DNA of 64,000 nucleotides from Paracoccaceae bacterium. Lineage in GTDB: Bacteria; Pseudomonadota; Alphaproteobacteria; Rhodobacterales; Rhodobacteraceae. The notes beneath the pieces were generated by a model that worked only from the letters and a program-made list of their open reading frames with translations, made no database searches and was not told the DNA's origin. Position 1 is the first letter of the stretch. Each line of letters begins with the position of its first letter. A program made the position numbers and the translations under genes. Shown here one piece after another: positions 54,228 to 62,923 of this stretch. The stretch spans positions 434,001 to 498,000 of the forward strand of contig JAUYQR010000011.1 in assembly GCA_030697175.1 (NCBI GenBank), read 5' to 3'.

Positions 54228-55010
54228 CTATTGCGCGACGTAGCCGCCGTCGACCGGCACCACCGCGCCGGTCATGAACCCGGCCTCGGCCGAGCACAGC
54301 CAGACGATCAGGCCCGCCACCTCGTCGGGGGTGCCGATGCGGCCCATCGGGTGCAGTCCGTCCATCATCTGCCGGCTGGTCATCTTGCCGCCAGTCGCCT
54401 GATCGGCCAGCGAATCGAGCATCCGCGTGTCGATCCCCGCCGGGCAGACCGAATTCACCCGGATCCCCGCCTTGGCATATTCCAGCGCCGCATTGCGCGT
54501 CAGCCCGTTCACCCCGTGCTTGGAGGCGACGTAGGACGATAGCCCCGGAAAGCCGATCAGCCCGGCGATCGAGGACAGGTTGACGATGGATCCGCCGCCC
54601 CCATCACCGCCTTGGGCCAGCATCTGGGTGATCTCGGCCTGCAGGCAGAGGAAGGTGCCTTTCAGGTTGACCGCGATGATGCGGTCGAAATTCGCCTCGG
54701 TCTGCTCGATGAAGGGTGCGATCGCGCCTTCGATGCCGGCGTTGTTGCAGGCGCAGTCCAACCGGCCATAGGCCGCGACCGTCCCGGCGACCAGCGCCTT
54801 GACCTCGGCCGCCAGCGACACGTCGGCGCGCAGGAACCGCGCTTCGCCGCCCTTGGCGCGGATCATCGCCGCGGTTTCCTCGCCGCCCTTGGTCTCGACA
54901 TCCGAGACCATGACCTTCGCCCCCTCGGCGGCGAACTTCAGCGCCGTTGCGCGCCCGATGCCCGCTGCGGCGCCGGTGACCAGCGCAACCTTCCCAAGCA
55001 GCAATGCCAT
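54228..55010 (-). CDS. Short-chain dehydrogenase/reductase
   Basis: 260 residues from ATG 55010 (AAGGAAAAC upstream). Classical SDR: the cofactor motif VTGAAAGIGRATALK (TGxxxGIG), NNAGIEG, catalytic Ser in NLSSIAGLIGF and Tyr/Lys in SSYVASKHGVNG. The C-terminal GAVVPVDGGYVAQ is standard. The substrate is unknown; glucose-dehydrogenase- or 3-oxoacyl-reductase-like activity are common guesses. A strongly decayed relative lies at 60851-61472. Confidence 0.85.
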   Translation of the reverse strand: MALLLGKVALVTGAAAGIGRATALKFAAEGAKVMVSDVETKGGEETAAMIRAKGGEARFLRADVSLAAEVKALVAGTVAAYGRLDCACNNAGIEGAIAPFIEQTEANFDRIIAVNLKGTFLCLQAEITQMLAQGGDGGGGSIVNLSSIAGLIGFPGLSSYVASKHGVNGLTRNAALEYAKAGIRVNSVCPAGIDTRMLDSLADQATGGKMTSRQMMDGLHPMGRIGTPDEVAGLIVWLCSAEAGFMTGAVVPVDGGYVAQ

Positions 55011-55072
55011 GCCCGTTTTCCTTTCCAGAATTTTACATGTTCCGATCATACCCCGCGCCGCCTCGCTTGCGG

Positions 55073-55086
55073 CTGACATGGATCAA
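55073..55086 (+). promoter_or_regulatory. FNR-like box upstream of Usp gene
   Basis: CTGACATGGATCAA, whose reverse complement is TTGATCCATGTCAG (eight or nine of ten FNR-type positions with GTCAA allowed). It lies 82 bp before the Usp start at 55168, with room for a class II position. Confidence 0.5.
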
Positions 55087-55167
55087 CGGCTGCGAAAGAA
55101 ACGTCCGGCGCGGTCGTAGCCGTCAAGGGCACTTGCCTTCCACGCGAATACCGGAAACCTTTGTCGC

Positions 55168-55983
55168 ATGATCGAGTCGCTTCTGCTGGCAACCAGGTTC
55201 ACCCGGCAATCGGTGGCGGCGCTCGACCGGGCGCTGCTACTGATGCCGGGCCATGCCGACAGGATCGGCGTGCTGCACGTCGTCGACCCGGAAGTGTCGG
55301 TCGCGCTGGTCCTGGGCGAGGGCGGCACCCCGCCGCCGATCCTGACCGACTGGCTGGACGCCCGACTGCCGGAAGGCCAGGCGCGCCCCGAAGTGCTGGT
55401 GCGCAAGGGCGACCCGCATGAGGTGATCCTTGCAACCGCCGATGCACGCGACGACGACCTGATCGTGCTGGGCCCGTCGCGGCCGGGGGGGCTTCTTGCC
55501 GGTCTTCTGGGCAGCACGACCGACCGGGTGCTGCGCGGCGGCACCCGCCCGGTCCTGTCGGTGCGACAGCCGCCGCAGGGCCCGTACCGGCGCGTCCTGA
55601 TCGCCACCGACCTGTCCGGTGCCTCGGCCTTCGCGGCCAGGGCCGCAGGGCGGCTGGGGCTGCTGGCCGACGCGCGCATCCGCCTGGTTCACGCGGTCGA
55701 CCGGGTGGGGGGCGTCGATCTCGAACCCGCCGAGGCCGAGTTGCGCGCCTTCGCGGCGCGCCCGGATACCGGCCTGCCGGAAGGGATCGAGGTTTCGGTC
55801 CTCGCAGGCAACCCCCACATGGCGCTGCGCCTGGCGATGGACAGCTTTGCGCCGGATCTGGTGATCCTTGGAACCAGCGGGCAGTCCGGCCTGCGGCATC
55901 TGGTGCTGGGTAGCGTTGCCGAGGATCTGCTGGACTGGGTGCAGGTGGATGTGCTGGTGGTCCCGCCCGAGCCGGAGCTGTGA
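55168..55983 (+). CDS. Tandem universal stress protein
   Basis: 271 residues with two Usp domains. The first carries LGPSRPGGLLAGLLGSTTDR and the second the canonical LGTSGQSGLRHLVLGSVAED (G-2x-G-9x-G-S) that binds ATP in UspFG-type proteins. Cytosolic. An FNR-like box lies 82 bp upstream, suggesting low-oxygen induction, as for other Usp proteins in Rhodobacter and Pseudomonas. It is followed 103 bp later by a single-domain Usp with its own box. Confidence 0.86.
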   Translation: MIESLLLATRFTRQSVAALDRALLLMPGHADRIGVLHVVDPEVSVALVLGEGGTPPPILTDWLDARLPEGQARPEVLVRKGDPHEVILATADARDDDLIVLGPSRPGGLLAGLLGSTTDRVLRGGTRPVLSVRQPPQGPYRRVLIATDLSGASAFAARAAGRLGLLADARIRLVHAVDRVGGVDLEPAEAELRAFAARPDTGLPEGIEVSVLAGNPHMALRLAMDSFAPDLVILGTSGQSGLRHLVLGSVAEDLLDWVQVDVLVVPPEPEL

Positions 55984-56016
55984 GGGCCCTGTGCCGGGGC
56001 GACCAATCGGCCCCGC

Positions 56017-56030
56017 CTGATCCAGATCAG
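56017..56030 (+). promoter_or_regulatory. FNR-like palindromic box upstream of Usp gene
   Basis: CTGATCCAGATCAG, perfectly palindromic and matching eight of ten FNR positions, 57 bp before ATG 56087. The AT-rich TATATCGGATAAT just downstream may be the -10 region. Confidence 0.6.
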
Positions 56031-56086
56031 CGCGCGCCGGTTTCGCCTGTGGCAGAATTTATATCGGATAATCATGGAGATGGCAA

Positions 56087-56494
56087 ATGTACAAGCATGT
56101 TCTGGTGGCGGTCGCTTTTGACGCCGAACACGATCCCGAACGCTCGCTTCAGGCAGCCGCCGTGCTGGCACCTGCAGAGGCGCGGGTGACGCTGCTGCAC
56201 GTCAAGGAGGCCGTTCCCTCCTATGCCATTTCCTACATCCCCGAGGATTACGACCAGGCCCTCAACCAGGCGATCCGCGACCAGCTGTCCGAAATGGCCA
56301 CAAGGTTCGCCAATGCGCAGCCGGTCCTGTTGGAGGGCCATTCCGGTCGCACCATCCTGGAATGGGCCGAAGAAAACGAGGTCGATTGCATCGTCATCGC
56401 CTCGCATCGGCCCGGGTTGCAGGACTATCTTCTGGGCAGCACGGCCGGGCGCATCGTCGGCCATGCCCGCTGTTCGGTGCATGTGGTGCGCTAG
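56087..56494 (+). CDS. Single-domain universal stress protein (UspA-like)
   Basis: 135 residues, one Usp domain: MYKHVLVAVAFDAEHDPERS at the N-terminus and IASHRPGLQDYLLGSTAGRI at the nucleotide-binding motif (the first Gly is replaced by His). GGAGATGG lies before the ATG. A strong FNR-like palindrome 57 bp upstream suggests oxygen control. It is followed by a long hairpin that separates it from a convergent phospholipase D gene. Confidence 0.86.
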   Translation: MYKHVLVAVAFDAEHDPERSLQAAAVLAPAEARVTLLHVKEAVPSYAISYIPEDYDQALNQAIRDQLSEMATRFANAQPVLLEGHSGRTILEWAEENEVDCIVIASHRPGLQDYLLGSTAGRIVGHARCSVHVVR

Positions 56495-56554
56495 AGCCTG
56501 TCCGATAAAAGCGGACTCCGGTTTTGTCGAAAGGCAGGCGACCAACAAGGACTC

Positions 56555-56596
56555 CAGAGTCTGACCGATGCTTCTATCAGCGTCGGACGGACTCTG
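56555..56596. terminator. Convergent-gene hairpin
   Basis: A 17-bp stem (CAGAGTCTGACCGATGC at 56555-56571 with 56580-56596) with one mismatch and two G-T pairs, loop TTCTATCA. It sits between the Usp gene and the convergent phospholipase D gene and would stop both. No T-run. Confidence 0.6.
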
Positions 56597-56608
56597 AAGC
56601 CGCCAGGT

Positions 56609-58198
56609 TCAGAGCCAGCCGTGGATCGGCAGATGCCCGGCCCCCCAGGAGATGGCGCGCCGCAGCACTCCGGTCTCGGGCTCCCGGTCGAACTGTGCTG
56701 GCAGTCCTGGCCGGGTCACGGCCCAGCGGATCGCCGAACCCTGCAGGGACAGGGCATAGGCCATGTCGGGGCCGCTGTCGGCATCGTATGCGGCCAGCAG
56801 GTCCTGCACGGTGCCGGGCTCCTCTAACCAGACGCCAAGCTCGGCATTGATGTCGGCCGAGCGCTGGTCGAAGTTCAGCGACCCGACGATAGCGGTCTTG
56901 CGGTCGATGATGAAGACCTTGGAATGCAGCACGTCGCGCGGGCTTCCCGGCGCGACCGGCGGCGGCGCGAATTCATGGATCCGGACCCCGGCCGCCAAGA
57001 GCCGGGCGCGATACTGCCGGTAGGCACCATGCACGGCGATGTTGTCGGAAACCGAGAGCGCGTTGGTCAGCACAAGGACCGCGACGCCGCGCCGACGCAG
57101 CGCGATCAGTTCCGCCATGCCAGCCTCGCCGGGGACGAAATAGGGATTGATCAGCCGCACCTCGTGCTTGGCCGCGGCCAGCAGCGCATGCACTTCGTCG
57201 GCCATCCAGGGGGCGCTTCGGGTGCCGTAGGCCTTGTCGGGCGGATCGGCCAGAACCCGCACTTTGGCGGCAGCGCACAAGCGGCCGGTCAGCGCCGCCG
57301 CCGCGTCGCGCCCCGCCAGGGCCTGATCGAGGAACGCGCGGGCATTGGCGGTCTCGGTGTGCCGCCGCAGGCGTCGGCGAAACCGCCTGAGGCTGATCCT
57401 GATATGCGGCAGCAGCGCGCGGATCGGCAGCACCAGGCCAAGGTTCCAGTAGCCGTCGAACATCCGGTCGATCTCGCCGACCGCCGGACCACTGAGCATC
57501 AGGTCGGCATCGCGCGAGACCCGACCGGACTCCGACCCTGCCGAGCCGCCCGGACCGCTGCCGGGGACCCCCGGCCCGAAAAAATAGGTGTCGCCGATGT
57601 TGCGCCCGCCGACGATCGCAAGACGGCCATCGGCGGTCCAGGTCTTGCCATGCAGACGCCTGTTGTAGCGCGTCAGGCCCAGAGCCGCCTCCAGCCCGCG
57701 CCGAAGCAGATGGCCCCGGTTGCGGAACGGATTGAACAGCCGCACCTCGATGTTCGCATGCTGGCTGAGGGCCAGGAACACCGGGTCGATGCCCTGAACG
57801 TACAGGTCGTCCAGCAGCAGGCGCACCCGCACGCCGCGATCCGCCGCGTCCAGCACTTCGCGCAGCAAGAGCCAGCCGGTCAGGTCGGTGCGCCAGATGT
57901 AGGTCATCACGTCCAGGCTGCGCCCGGCCTGCCGGACCGACTGCACCCGGGCGGCAAAGGCGTCGACGTTGTCAAGCAGGCTGGCAACCGCATTCGCCCC
58001 GCCGGCAGTCGCCGCCGCAGCGGCCATGAGCAGGTCCAGTGGCGTGGCAGGGCCTTCGGGCGCCAGCGCCCGTCCCGCCGGGCCGCGGGCGCGTTCGGCG
58101 AAATGATACCAGGACCGGAAGGCCAGCGCCGACGCCGTCACCAGCACGGCGGCGACGGCCAGCAGCCACAACAGGCCTTCCAGGGTCCAGTGCATCAC
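56609..58198 (-). CDS. Phospholipase D/cardiolipin synthase-like protein
   Basis: 529 residues. One N-terminal helix (LEGLLWLLAVAAVLVTASAL) is followed by two HKD active sites: RRLHGKTWTADGRLAIVGGR and VLHSKVFIIDRKTAIVGSLN. Each ends with the Asp and GG/GS-x-N pattern of the PLD family. It may make cardiolipin from phosphatidylglycerol or cleave phospholipid head groups. Its start overlaps the upstream endonuclease-family stop by 4 bp, an association common in Proteobacteria. Confidence 0.85.
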   Translation of the reverse strand: MMHWTLEGLLWLLAVAAVLVTASALAFRSWYHFAERARGPAGRALAPEGPATPLDLLMAAAAATAGGANAVASLLDNVDAFAARVQSVRQAGRSLDVMTYIWRTDLTGWLLLREVLDAADRGVRVRLLLDDLYVQGIDPVFLALSQHANIEVRLFNPFRNRGHLLRRGLEAALGLTRYNRRLHGKTWTADGRLAIVGGRNIGDTYFFGPGVPGSGPGGSAGSESGRVSRDADLMLSGPAVGEIDRMFDGYWNLGLVLPIRALLPHIRISLRRFRRRLRRHTETANARAFLDQALAGRDAAAALTGRLCAAAKVRVLADPPDKAYGTRSAPWMADEVHALLAAAKHEVRLINPYFVPGEAGMAELIALRRRGVAVLVLTNALSVSDNIAVHGAYRQYRARLLAAGVRIHEFAPPPVAPGSPRDVLHSKVFIIDRKTAIVGSLNFDQRSADINAELGVWLEEPGTVQDLLAAYDADSGPDMAYALSLQGSAIRWAVTRPGLPAQFDREPETGVLRRAISWGAGHLPIHGWL

Positions 58199-58929
58199 GA
58201 AGTCTGCGGCAGGAGCAGGCCGGACGCGGTGCGGTTGAACCGCAAGCGGGCCTTGACCGGCAGATGGTCGGACGCGACCTGCGCCAGCTTCGAGCGGTGG
58301 ACCTCGATCTGGCTCAGGTCCGACCGGGCGCAGGTCATCAACCGATCCAGCGACAGCATCGGAAACCGCGACGGAAAACTGCGCAGGCTGGCCGAGGGCT
58401 GGAAATGGGCCAGCAGCGGATCAAGCGACGACTTGCCGACGGTCCGCCACTCGTTCAGATCACCCATCAGCAGCACCGGCCGTTCGTCAAGCGTCTGCAA
58501 CCGCTCCAGGATCGCCTGGGCCTGGCGCAATCGCGATCCCGCCGTCAGCCCGAAATGTGCGGCGATCACCCGGATCGGCTGGTGCTGGATCGTCAGGTCG
58601 GCCATAAGCGCGCCGCGCGGCTCGATGCCGGGCAGATCCAGCTGGTGCACCGCCTCGACCAGGGCGTTGCGCACAAGGATGAGATTGCCATGAAAGCCAT
58701 GCGCCCTGCGCAACGTCTGCATCGGCACCGCAATCAGGCCGAGGTCGCGGCGCATCGCTTCCAGATCCAGCAGCCCGGCGCGACTGCCGAAGCGTAAGTC
58801 GGCCTCCTGCAGGGCAATGATGTCGGCACCGATCTCGGCGATCACTGCGGTGATGCGTGCCGGATCCCGGCGCCGGTCGATGCCGACCGCCTTGTGGATG
58901 TTGTAGGTGGCAACAGAGAGGTCGATCAT
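58195..58929 (-). CDS. Endonuclease/exonuclease/phosphatase-family protein
   Basis: 244 residues. EEP-fold motifs occur in order: ATYNIHKAVGIDRRRDP, the metal Glu in IALQEADLR, IAAHFGLTAGSR, LLMGDLNEWRT and ASDHLPVKARL. Such proteins cleave phosphodiester bonds in lipids, RNA or DNA; coupled to a PLD-family gene, a membrane-lipid role is plausible. Cytosolic with no signal peptide. Coupled by a 4-bp overlap to the PLD gene. Confidence 0.84.
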   Translation of the reverse strand: MIDLSVATYNIHKAVGIDRRRDPARITAVIAEIGADIIALQEADLRFGSRAGLLDLEAMRRDLGLIAVPMQTLRRAHGFHGNLILVRNALVEAVHQLDLPGIEPRGALMADLTIQHQPIRVIAAHFGLTAGSRLRQAQAILERLQTLDERPVLLMGDLNEWRTVGKSSLDPLLAHFQPSASLRSFPSRFPMLSLDRLMTCARSDLSQIEVHRSKLAQVASDHLPVKARLRFNRTASGLLLPQTS

Positions 58930-58991
58930 GTTCGCCTTGCCGGGTCCTTTCGCAGTGTATTCGAGAACCCCGGAAACGGGTGACTTGCGGA

Positions 58992-59828
58992 TCAGTGTGA
59001 CAGAAGCGTCGGAATCCGCAGATCGCCAAGCACGCCCTTTGTTGCGCCGCCAAGGACGAAGTCGCGCAGGCGGGAATGGCCAAAGCCGCCCATCGCCAGA
59101 AGTTGCACTCCCTTAGCAAGGGCAGCGTCCTGCAACGCCTCCCCGATGGTTTTACCGTTCAGCGTCAAGTCGACAGCCTCCGCCATGTAGCCGCGCTGCC
59201 CAAGCGAGGCCGCCAGTGCCTGCGCGATGCCGGAACTGCTGAGCGACTTCTCATCCCGCACCGTCAGAACCGAAACCCGACCGCCCTTGGACAGAAGCGG
59301 CAACGCATCGCACAGCGCCCGCGCGGCGACGCGGCTTTCATCCCAGGCGATGGCGATGTGATCGACCGGACGCGCCGGGGTCGACGGAGGCACAAGGATC
59401 ACGGGGACGCCGGCACCAAAGACCAGCGATTGCGCCATGTCCTCTGCCAGAACAGTCTCGGCGGCCCAGGGTAGTACTGCCAGATCGAAGTACCGCGCTT
59501 CGGCGGCAGCGGCGTCAAGTGCGCCGCCAAGAACCAGCCTGCGGCTGTTGATCCGGGGACTGAATTCCGGATCGGCAGCGCTCTCGACGAAGGCCCTCAG
59601 GCGTTCGCATTCGGCCGTGCTCCGATCTTCTGCCGCGCGCGCCATTCCATCGACATTGATCAGAAACCCGCCGATCGGCGAAGCTACCGGAGGAATGTCC
59701 ACGGCAAAGGTCGTCACCTGCAACCCGCATCCCAACGCGGCGGTATATTGGATCGCAGCAAGGATCACCTGATCCGACGCAGCCTCGGGGTAGGTGTTCA
59801 GCGGCATGTAGGCGATACGATCGGGCAA
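58992..59828 (-). CDS. Tandem universal stress protein
   Basis: About 278 residues if started at TTG 59828 (AAGGGAAA upstream); ATG 59807 or the longer frame from 59888 are alternatives. Two Usp domains: the first has no clear nucleotide motif, the second ends LLAMGGFGHSRLRDFVLGGA (G-2x-x-9x-G). An FNR-like box TTGACTCAAATCAA at 59942-59955 is 114 bp upstream of the TTG and well placed to activate it. Confidence 0.8.
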   Translation of the reverse strand: MPDRIAYMPLNTYPEAASDQVILAAIQYTAALGCGLQVTTFAVDIPPVASPIGGFLINVDGMARAAEDRSTAECERLRAFVESAADPEFSPRINSRRLVLGGALDAAAAEARYFDLAVLPWAAETVLAEDMAQSLVFGAGVPVILVPPSTPARPVDHIAIAWDESRVAARALCDALPLLSKGGRVSVLTVRDEKSLSSSGIAQALAASLGQRGYMAEAVDLTLNGKTIGEALQDAALAKGVQLLAMGGFGHSRLRDFVLGGATKGVLGDLRIPTLLSH

Positions 59829-59941
59829 GGCTTGATTTCCCTTTGAAGGCGGATTGTCTCGGGGCCGGGGTGACGAAGTTGCGCCCACTATGCCGAACCG
59901 ACAGACTAGGGCAACCTGCCTGAAAAGACGAATGACTTTCC

Positions 59942-59955
59942 TTGACTCAAATCAA
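59942..59955 (-). promoter_or_regulatory. FNR-like box TTGATTTGAGTCAA (minus strand)
   Basis: TTGACTCAAATCAA on the plus strand, nine of ten FNR positions. It overlaps the first base of the ATG of the HTH remnant on the plus strand, so it more likely serves the minus-strand Usp gene. Confidence 0.6.
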
Positions 59956-60176
59956 TGAAACGTGACGTGGCCGAAGCCACCGTGCGGCAGTGGATCAAGG
60001 TGGGCGCCCTTCGCGCTATCTACATCGGCAAGGGCTGGCGCGTCGCTGATGCCGATCTTGAGGCGTTCATGATCGCACGGGAGACGGTGCCACGCAAAGT
60101 AACCTGCGGGACGTCGCAAATCTCGGCACGCACTGGTGATCCCCAAGAGGCCGACGACAGGGACAACCTCCAATGA
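59955..60176 (+). pseudogene. Shortened excisionase-like HTH copy
   Basis: 73-codon frame. KRDVAEATVRQWIKVGALRA then IYIGKGWRVADADLEAFMIA aligns with the HTH protein at 35636. About six residues of the helix-turn-helix (LLQLTE in that protein) are missing, as is the N-terminal LLTT leader. The ATG overlaps an FNR-like box, so no normal leader remains. Probably a decayed duplicate. The following 170 bp to the Usp remnant hold nothing I recognise. Confidence 0.5.
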
Positions 60177-60349
60177 CCACTGCGGCACGGCCCTTCCTTC
60201 GCAGACGGCGCGCGTAAAACAGGGCCACCGTCCGCTTGGACTTGTTTGGGCACCGTCCCACCTCGACCCGGACTCGACGCGTGATTTTCAAATGCCTCAA
60301 TGGCACTGAGATCAATAAGTAACTCCAACCAAAGTGAAAAGGCATACAG

Positions 60350-60753
60350 ATGAAGCATGTTCTCTGTTGTTTTTGGCGACTCCGGCCATGCTGACCTCAG
60401 CGATGGAACTGGCAACGAAATTTTCGGCCGACCTTTCCGTCGTCGTGGTGAGTGCGGCCATCTGGCGTTCGCCTCGTGGCCCTCACGCCTTGAACTGGGC
60501 CGCGAGCGAGGCGCACGCGATCCTTGATGACGGCAGCGAAAGAGTAACCGGAAGCGGGCAGAAGCCGGTCAATGCAGCGGTATTTGTTGCACGCGAAGCC
60601 TCGACAGGCATCATCGACCACGCGCTTCAAGATGGGTTCGATGCAATCGTCATCGGCACGGGCGACAAGCGCGGACTTTCACGGCTGTTTCTTGGTTCGT
60701 TCGCCGTGGACGTCGCGAACAGAGCACCCTGCACCGTCATCATCGCACGCTAG
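60350..60753 (+). pseudogene. UspA with N-terminal frameshift
   Basis: ATG 60350 begins a Usp-like strand (MKHVLCC) but a one-base shift moves the rest into another frame: ATPAMLTSAMELATKFSADL through GTGDKRGLSRLFLGSFAVDV (G-2x-G-9x-G-S intact) to the natural end APCTVIIAR. Translation from ATG 60388 would lack the first strand. A disrupted copy of the window's other Usp genes; sequencing error is the alternative. Confidence 0.6.
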
Positions 60754-60850
60754 TGCAGACTGCTGTTCAGCGCCGGTTCGCGCGCCACGTTGCGGTCGAA
60801 CGCGCCATAGATCAGTCAATCTGGGCAGTTTGCGGAAAAGGGCAACCACA

Positions 60851-61472
60851 ATGAACCAACTCATGTCGAAGACCGCTATGGTGACCGGCGCTGCTGCGGG
60901 TATCAGGAGGACCAATGTGCGGCGTATGGCCGAGGAAGATGTGAAGGTCGCGGTCTTCGACATGCTGCTGGTTGGTTGCGCCGCGCTGCCTGCCGATCTT
61001 GCGGATAAGGAAATGGGATCACCTTGTGGTGCTGGACAGGGTGGTTAGACCGGCACTCAAAGCGACAATCGGCGCCGCATCTGTGCGCTGCCGGGGCCGG
61101 GTCGATCATCAACCTTTCGACGATTGCCCGTCTGATCGGCATCGACGGGATAGCGCCTATAACGCCTCCAAAGGCGCGGTGCGGCGGGTGATCAAAACTG
61201 ACGGAGACACCTAGGCGCTCGAGTGGACCCGGGTGAACCTGACCCACCCCGCCGATACTTGGACACCGTTGGTCGAAAACCACCTGCGCGCCAGAGTCCC
61301 CGACCATGAAACAGCCAGGTCAACGGCGGGCGCGGCCAATCCGCTTTGTCACATGTGCTTGCCCAACGACATCGCCTGGGCAGTGCTCCGACCGGATTCG
61401 GATGAGATGACGTTCGCCACCGGAGACGCGATTGTCATTGATGGCGGCTATGCTGCGCGATGCTGTCTGTGA
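60851..61472 (+). pseudogene. Decayed short-chain dehydrogenase
   Basis: Pieces of one SDR in several frames. MSKTAMVTGAAAGIRRTNVR has a damaged cofactor loop; GSIINLSTIARLIGIDGIAP, YNASKGAVRRVIKTDG (catalytic Tyr/Lys) and MTFATGDAIVIDGGYAARC follow. A large part of the middle is deleted and there are at least two frameshifts and stops. The order matches a single gene that was like the intact SDR at 54228. Non-functional. Confidence 0.75.
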
Positions 61473-61499
61473 CTCCCCCGCCCGCACGTCCCCCCACCG

Positions 61500-61914
61500 A
61501 CTGCCTTGGCGTGCTATTGCAAAGCCGAAAGATTGTCCGCCTCCGAAGCAGTCGGACGGCATGTCCTGCTTCGCCATGTGCCATCGTCCCAACAGGCAGT
61601 GCAACCAGGACGATCAGCATGGACACGCCAATCTGCATAGCGGAAAGGTCAAAGGCAGAGCGCAGGGCCACGCCCCGTCGCGCCCCGGTGCCCGCGAGCC
61701 AGAAGGCGAGCACGGTCGTGGAATGGCCCGCCGTCAGCGGGTGGTCTGCACCAAATGCGATGGCACAAGGCGCTAAGGCCAACAGCACAGTCCAGTTTCC
61801 AGTCTGGGCAAGAGTCTGAACGATCTGCGCCGTTTCGGACAGAATTTTCACGCTGGATGCCTGCCAGCCAATGCCAAACCCATATGACCTGCGAAAAGAG
61901 ACTTGTGACCACAT
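61500..61914 (-). pseudogene. NicO/RcnA-like metal transporter remnant
   Basis: The frame on the minus strand contains IAFGADHPLTAGHSTTVLAF followed by WLAGTGARRGVALR and QIGVSMLIVLVALPVGT. This resembles the H-x-LTxGH helix and following segment of nickel/cobalt efflux proteins of the NicO family. The flanks do not match, and length is far short of the ~300 residues expected. The region from 61915 to 62089 shows no gene of its own apart from the chromate promoter. Confidence 0.4.
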
Positions 61915-62089
61915 TCAAGTTCAAGCCACGCGATCGCCTGCTAACATGCAGCGGGCACACAGCAGAGAGATATGCCGTTGACATCATCTTTGGTTGACGC
62001 GAAACAAAGGGAATGGGGTCTGCGGTCACCCCACGAGGCGTCAGCCGAAGCCCGCGTTCCCACCATTCCGCATTATTGGAGGAACGCAG

Positions 62090-62923
62090 ATGCCTGCGCC
62101 TGATGCCATATCCTGTGAACAGCTTGCCCGTCTGCTGGGCACCCCGAAATCTCCGACCATCCTCGACGTCCGCAGGGGCGCCGTCCGCGCACTTGACCCA
62201 CGCTTGGTGCCGGGTGCGCGCATGCTCGGCGAAGCTGATCTCGCGCCGGATGCCCTTTCCACCATGGCCGGGGATTTGACCGGACCCGTGGTTGTGGTTT
62301 GTGCCGAGGGGCACCGGCTTAGTCAGGGCACAGCGGCGTGGCTGCGCCACGAGGGCCTGCAGGCAGAATACCTGCTGGGCGGGCAGGCGGCATGGGTCGA
62401 AGCAGGCTTGCCGCTGATCGATCCGGCCAAGATCACCGCGCGGGACGGGCGCAGCCGGTCGCTTTGGGTGACGCGGTCGCGTCCAAAGATCGACCGCATC
62501 GCCTGCCCTTGGCTGATCCGCCGCTTCATCGACCCGCGAGCTGTATTCCTGTTCGTGGCGCCTGCCGAAGTGCATGGGGTGGCGGAACGCTTCGGGGCTG
62601 CACCTTACGACATCGAGGGTGTGTTCTGGAGCCACCGCGATGACCTTTGCACCTTCGATGTGCTCCTGTCAGAGTTCGGCCTTTCAACGCCGGCGCTTGA
62701 GCGGCTGGCGCTGATCGTGCGCGGGGCGGATACTGCACGGCCCGACCTCGCCCCGGAATGCGCGGGTCTGCTGGCGGCGTCCCTTGGCCTGTCGCGGATG
62801 TATTCTGATGATCTGGCCCAGCTAGAGGCCGGCATCGCGCTTTACGACGCGTTCTATCGGTGGGCGCGGGACGCGGTGGATGAACAGCACAACTGGCCAA
62901 CCAACACGGGGAAGACGAAATGA
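62090..62923 (+). CDS. chrB: Rhodanese-ChrB chromate resistance fusion
   Basis: 277 residues from ATG 62090, with GGAGGAACG upstream. Residues ~1-105 form a rhodanese-like domain (ISCEQLARLLGTPKSPTILD), whose active-site loop reads CAEGHRLS. The rest is the ChrB C-terminal domain: SLWVTRSRPKIDRIACPWLI, then DIEGVFWSHRDDLCTFDVLL. ChrB proteins are needed for chromate-induced expression or resistance. Its stop overlaps the chrA start by 4 bp (ATGA). Confidence 0.84.
   Translation: MPAPDAISCEQLARLLGTPKSPTILDVRRGAVRALDPRLVPGARMLGEADLAPDALSTMAGDLTGPVVVVCAEGHRLSQGTAAWLRHEGLQAEYLLGGQAAWVEAGLPLIDPAKITARDGRSRSLWVTRSRPKIDRIACPWLIRRFIDPRAVFLFVAPAEVHGVAERFGAAPYDIEGVFWSHRDDLCTFDVLLSEFGLSTPALERLALIVRGADTARPDLAPECAGLLAASLGLSRMYSDDLAQLEAGIALYDAFYRWARDAVDEQHNWPTNTGKTK

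Noticed and set aside
60290-60335. FNR-like box before the UspA remnant (GGCACTGAGATCAA)
   Set aside because: Only the right half ATCAA matches; the left half is too far from TTGAT.
62041-62265. Minus-strand small frame over the chrB start
   Set aside because: Antisense of the rhodanese domain; no ribosome site or homology.
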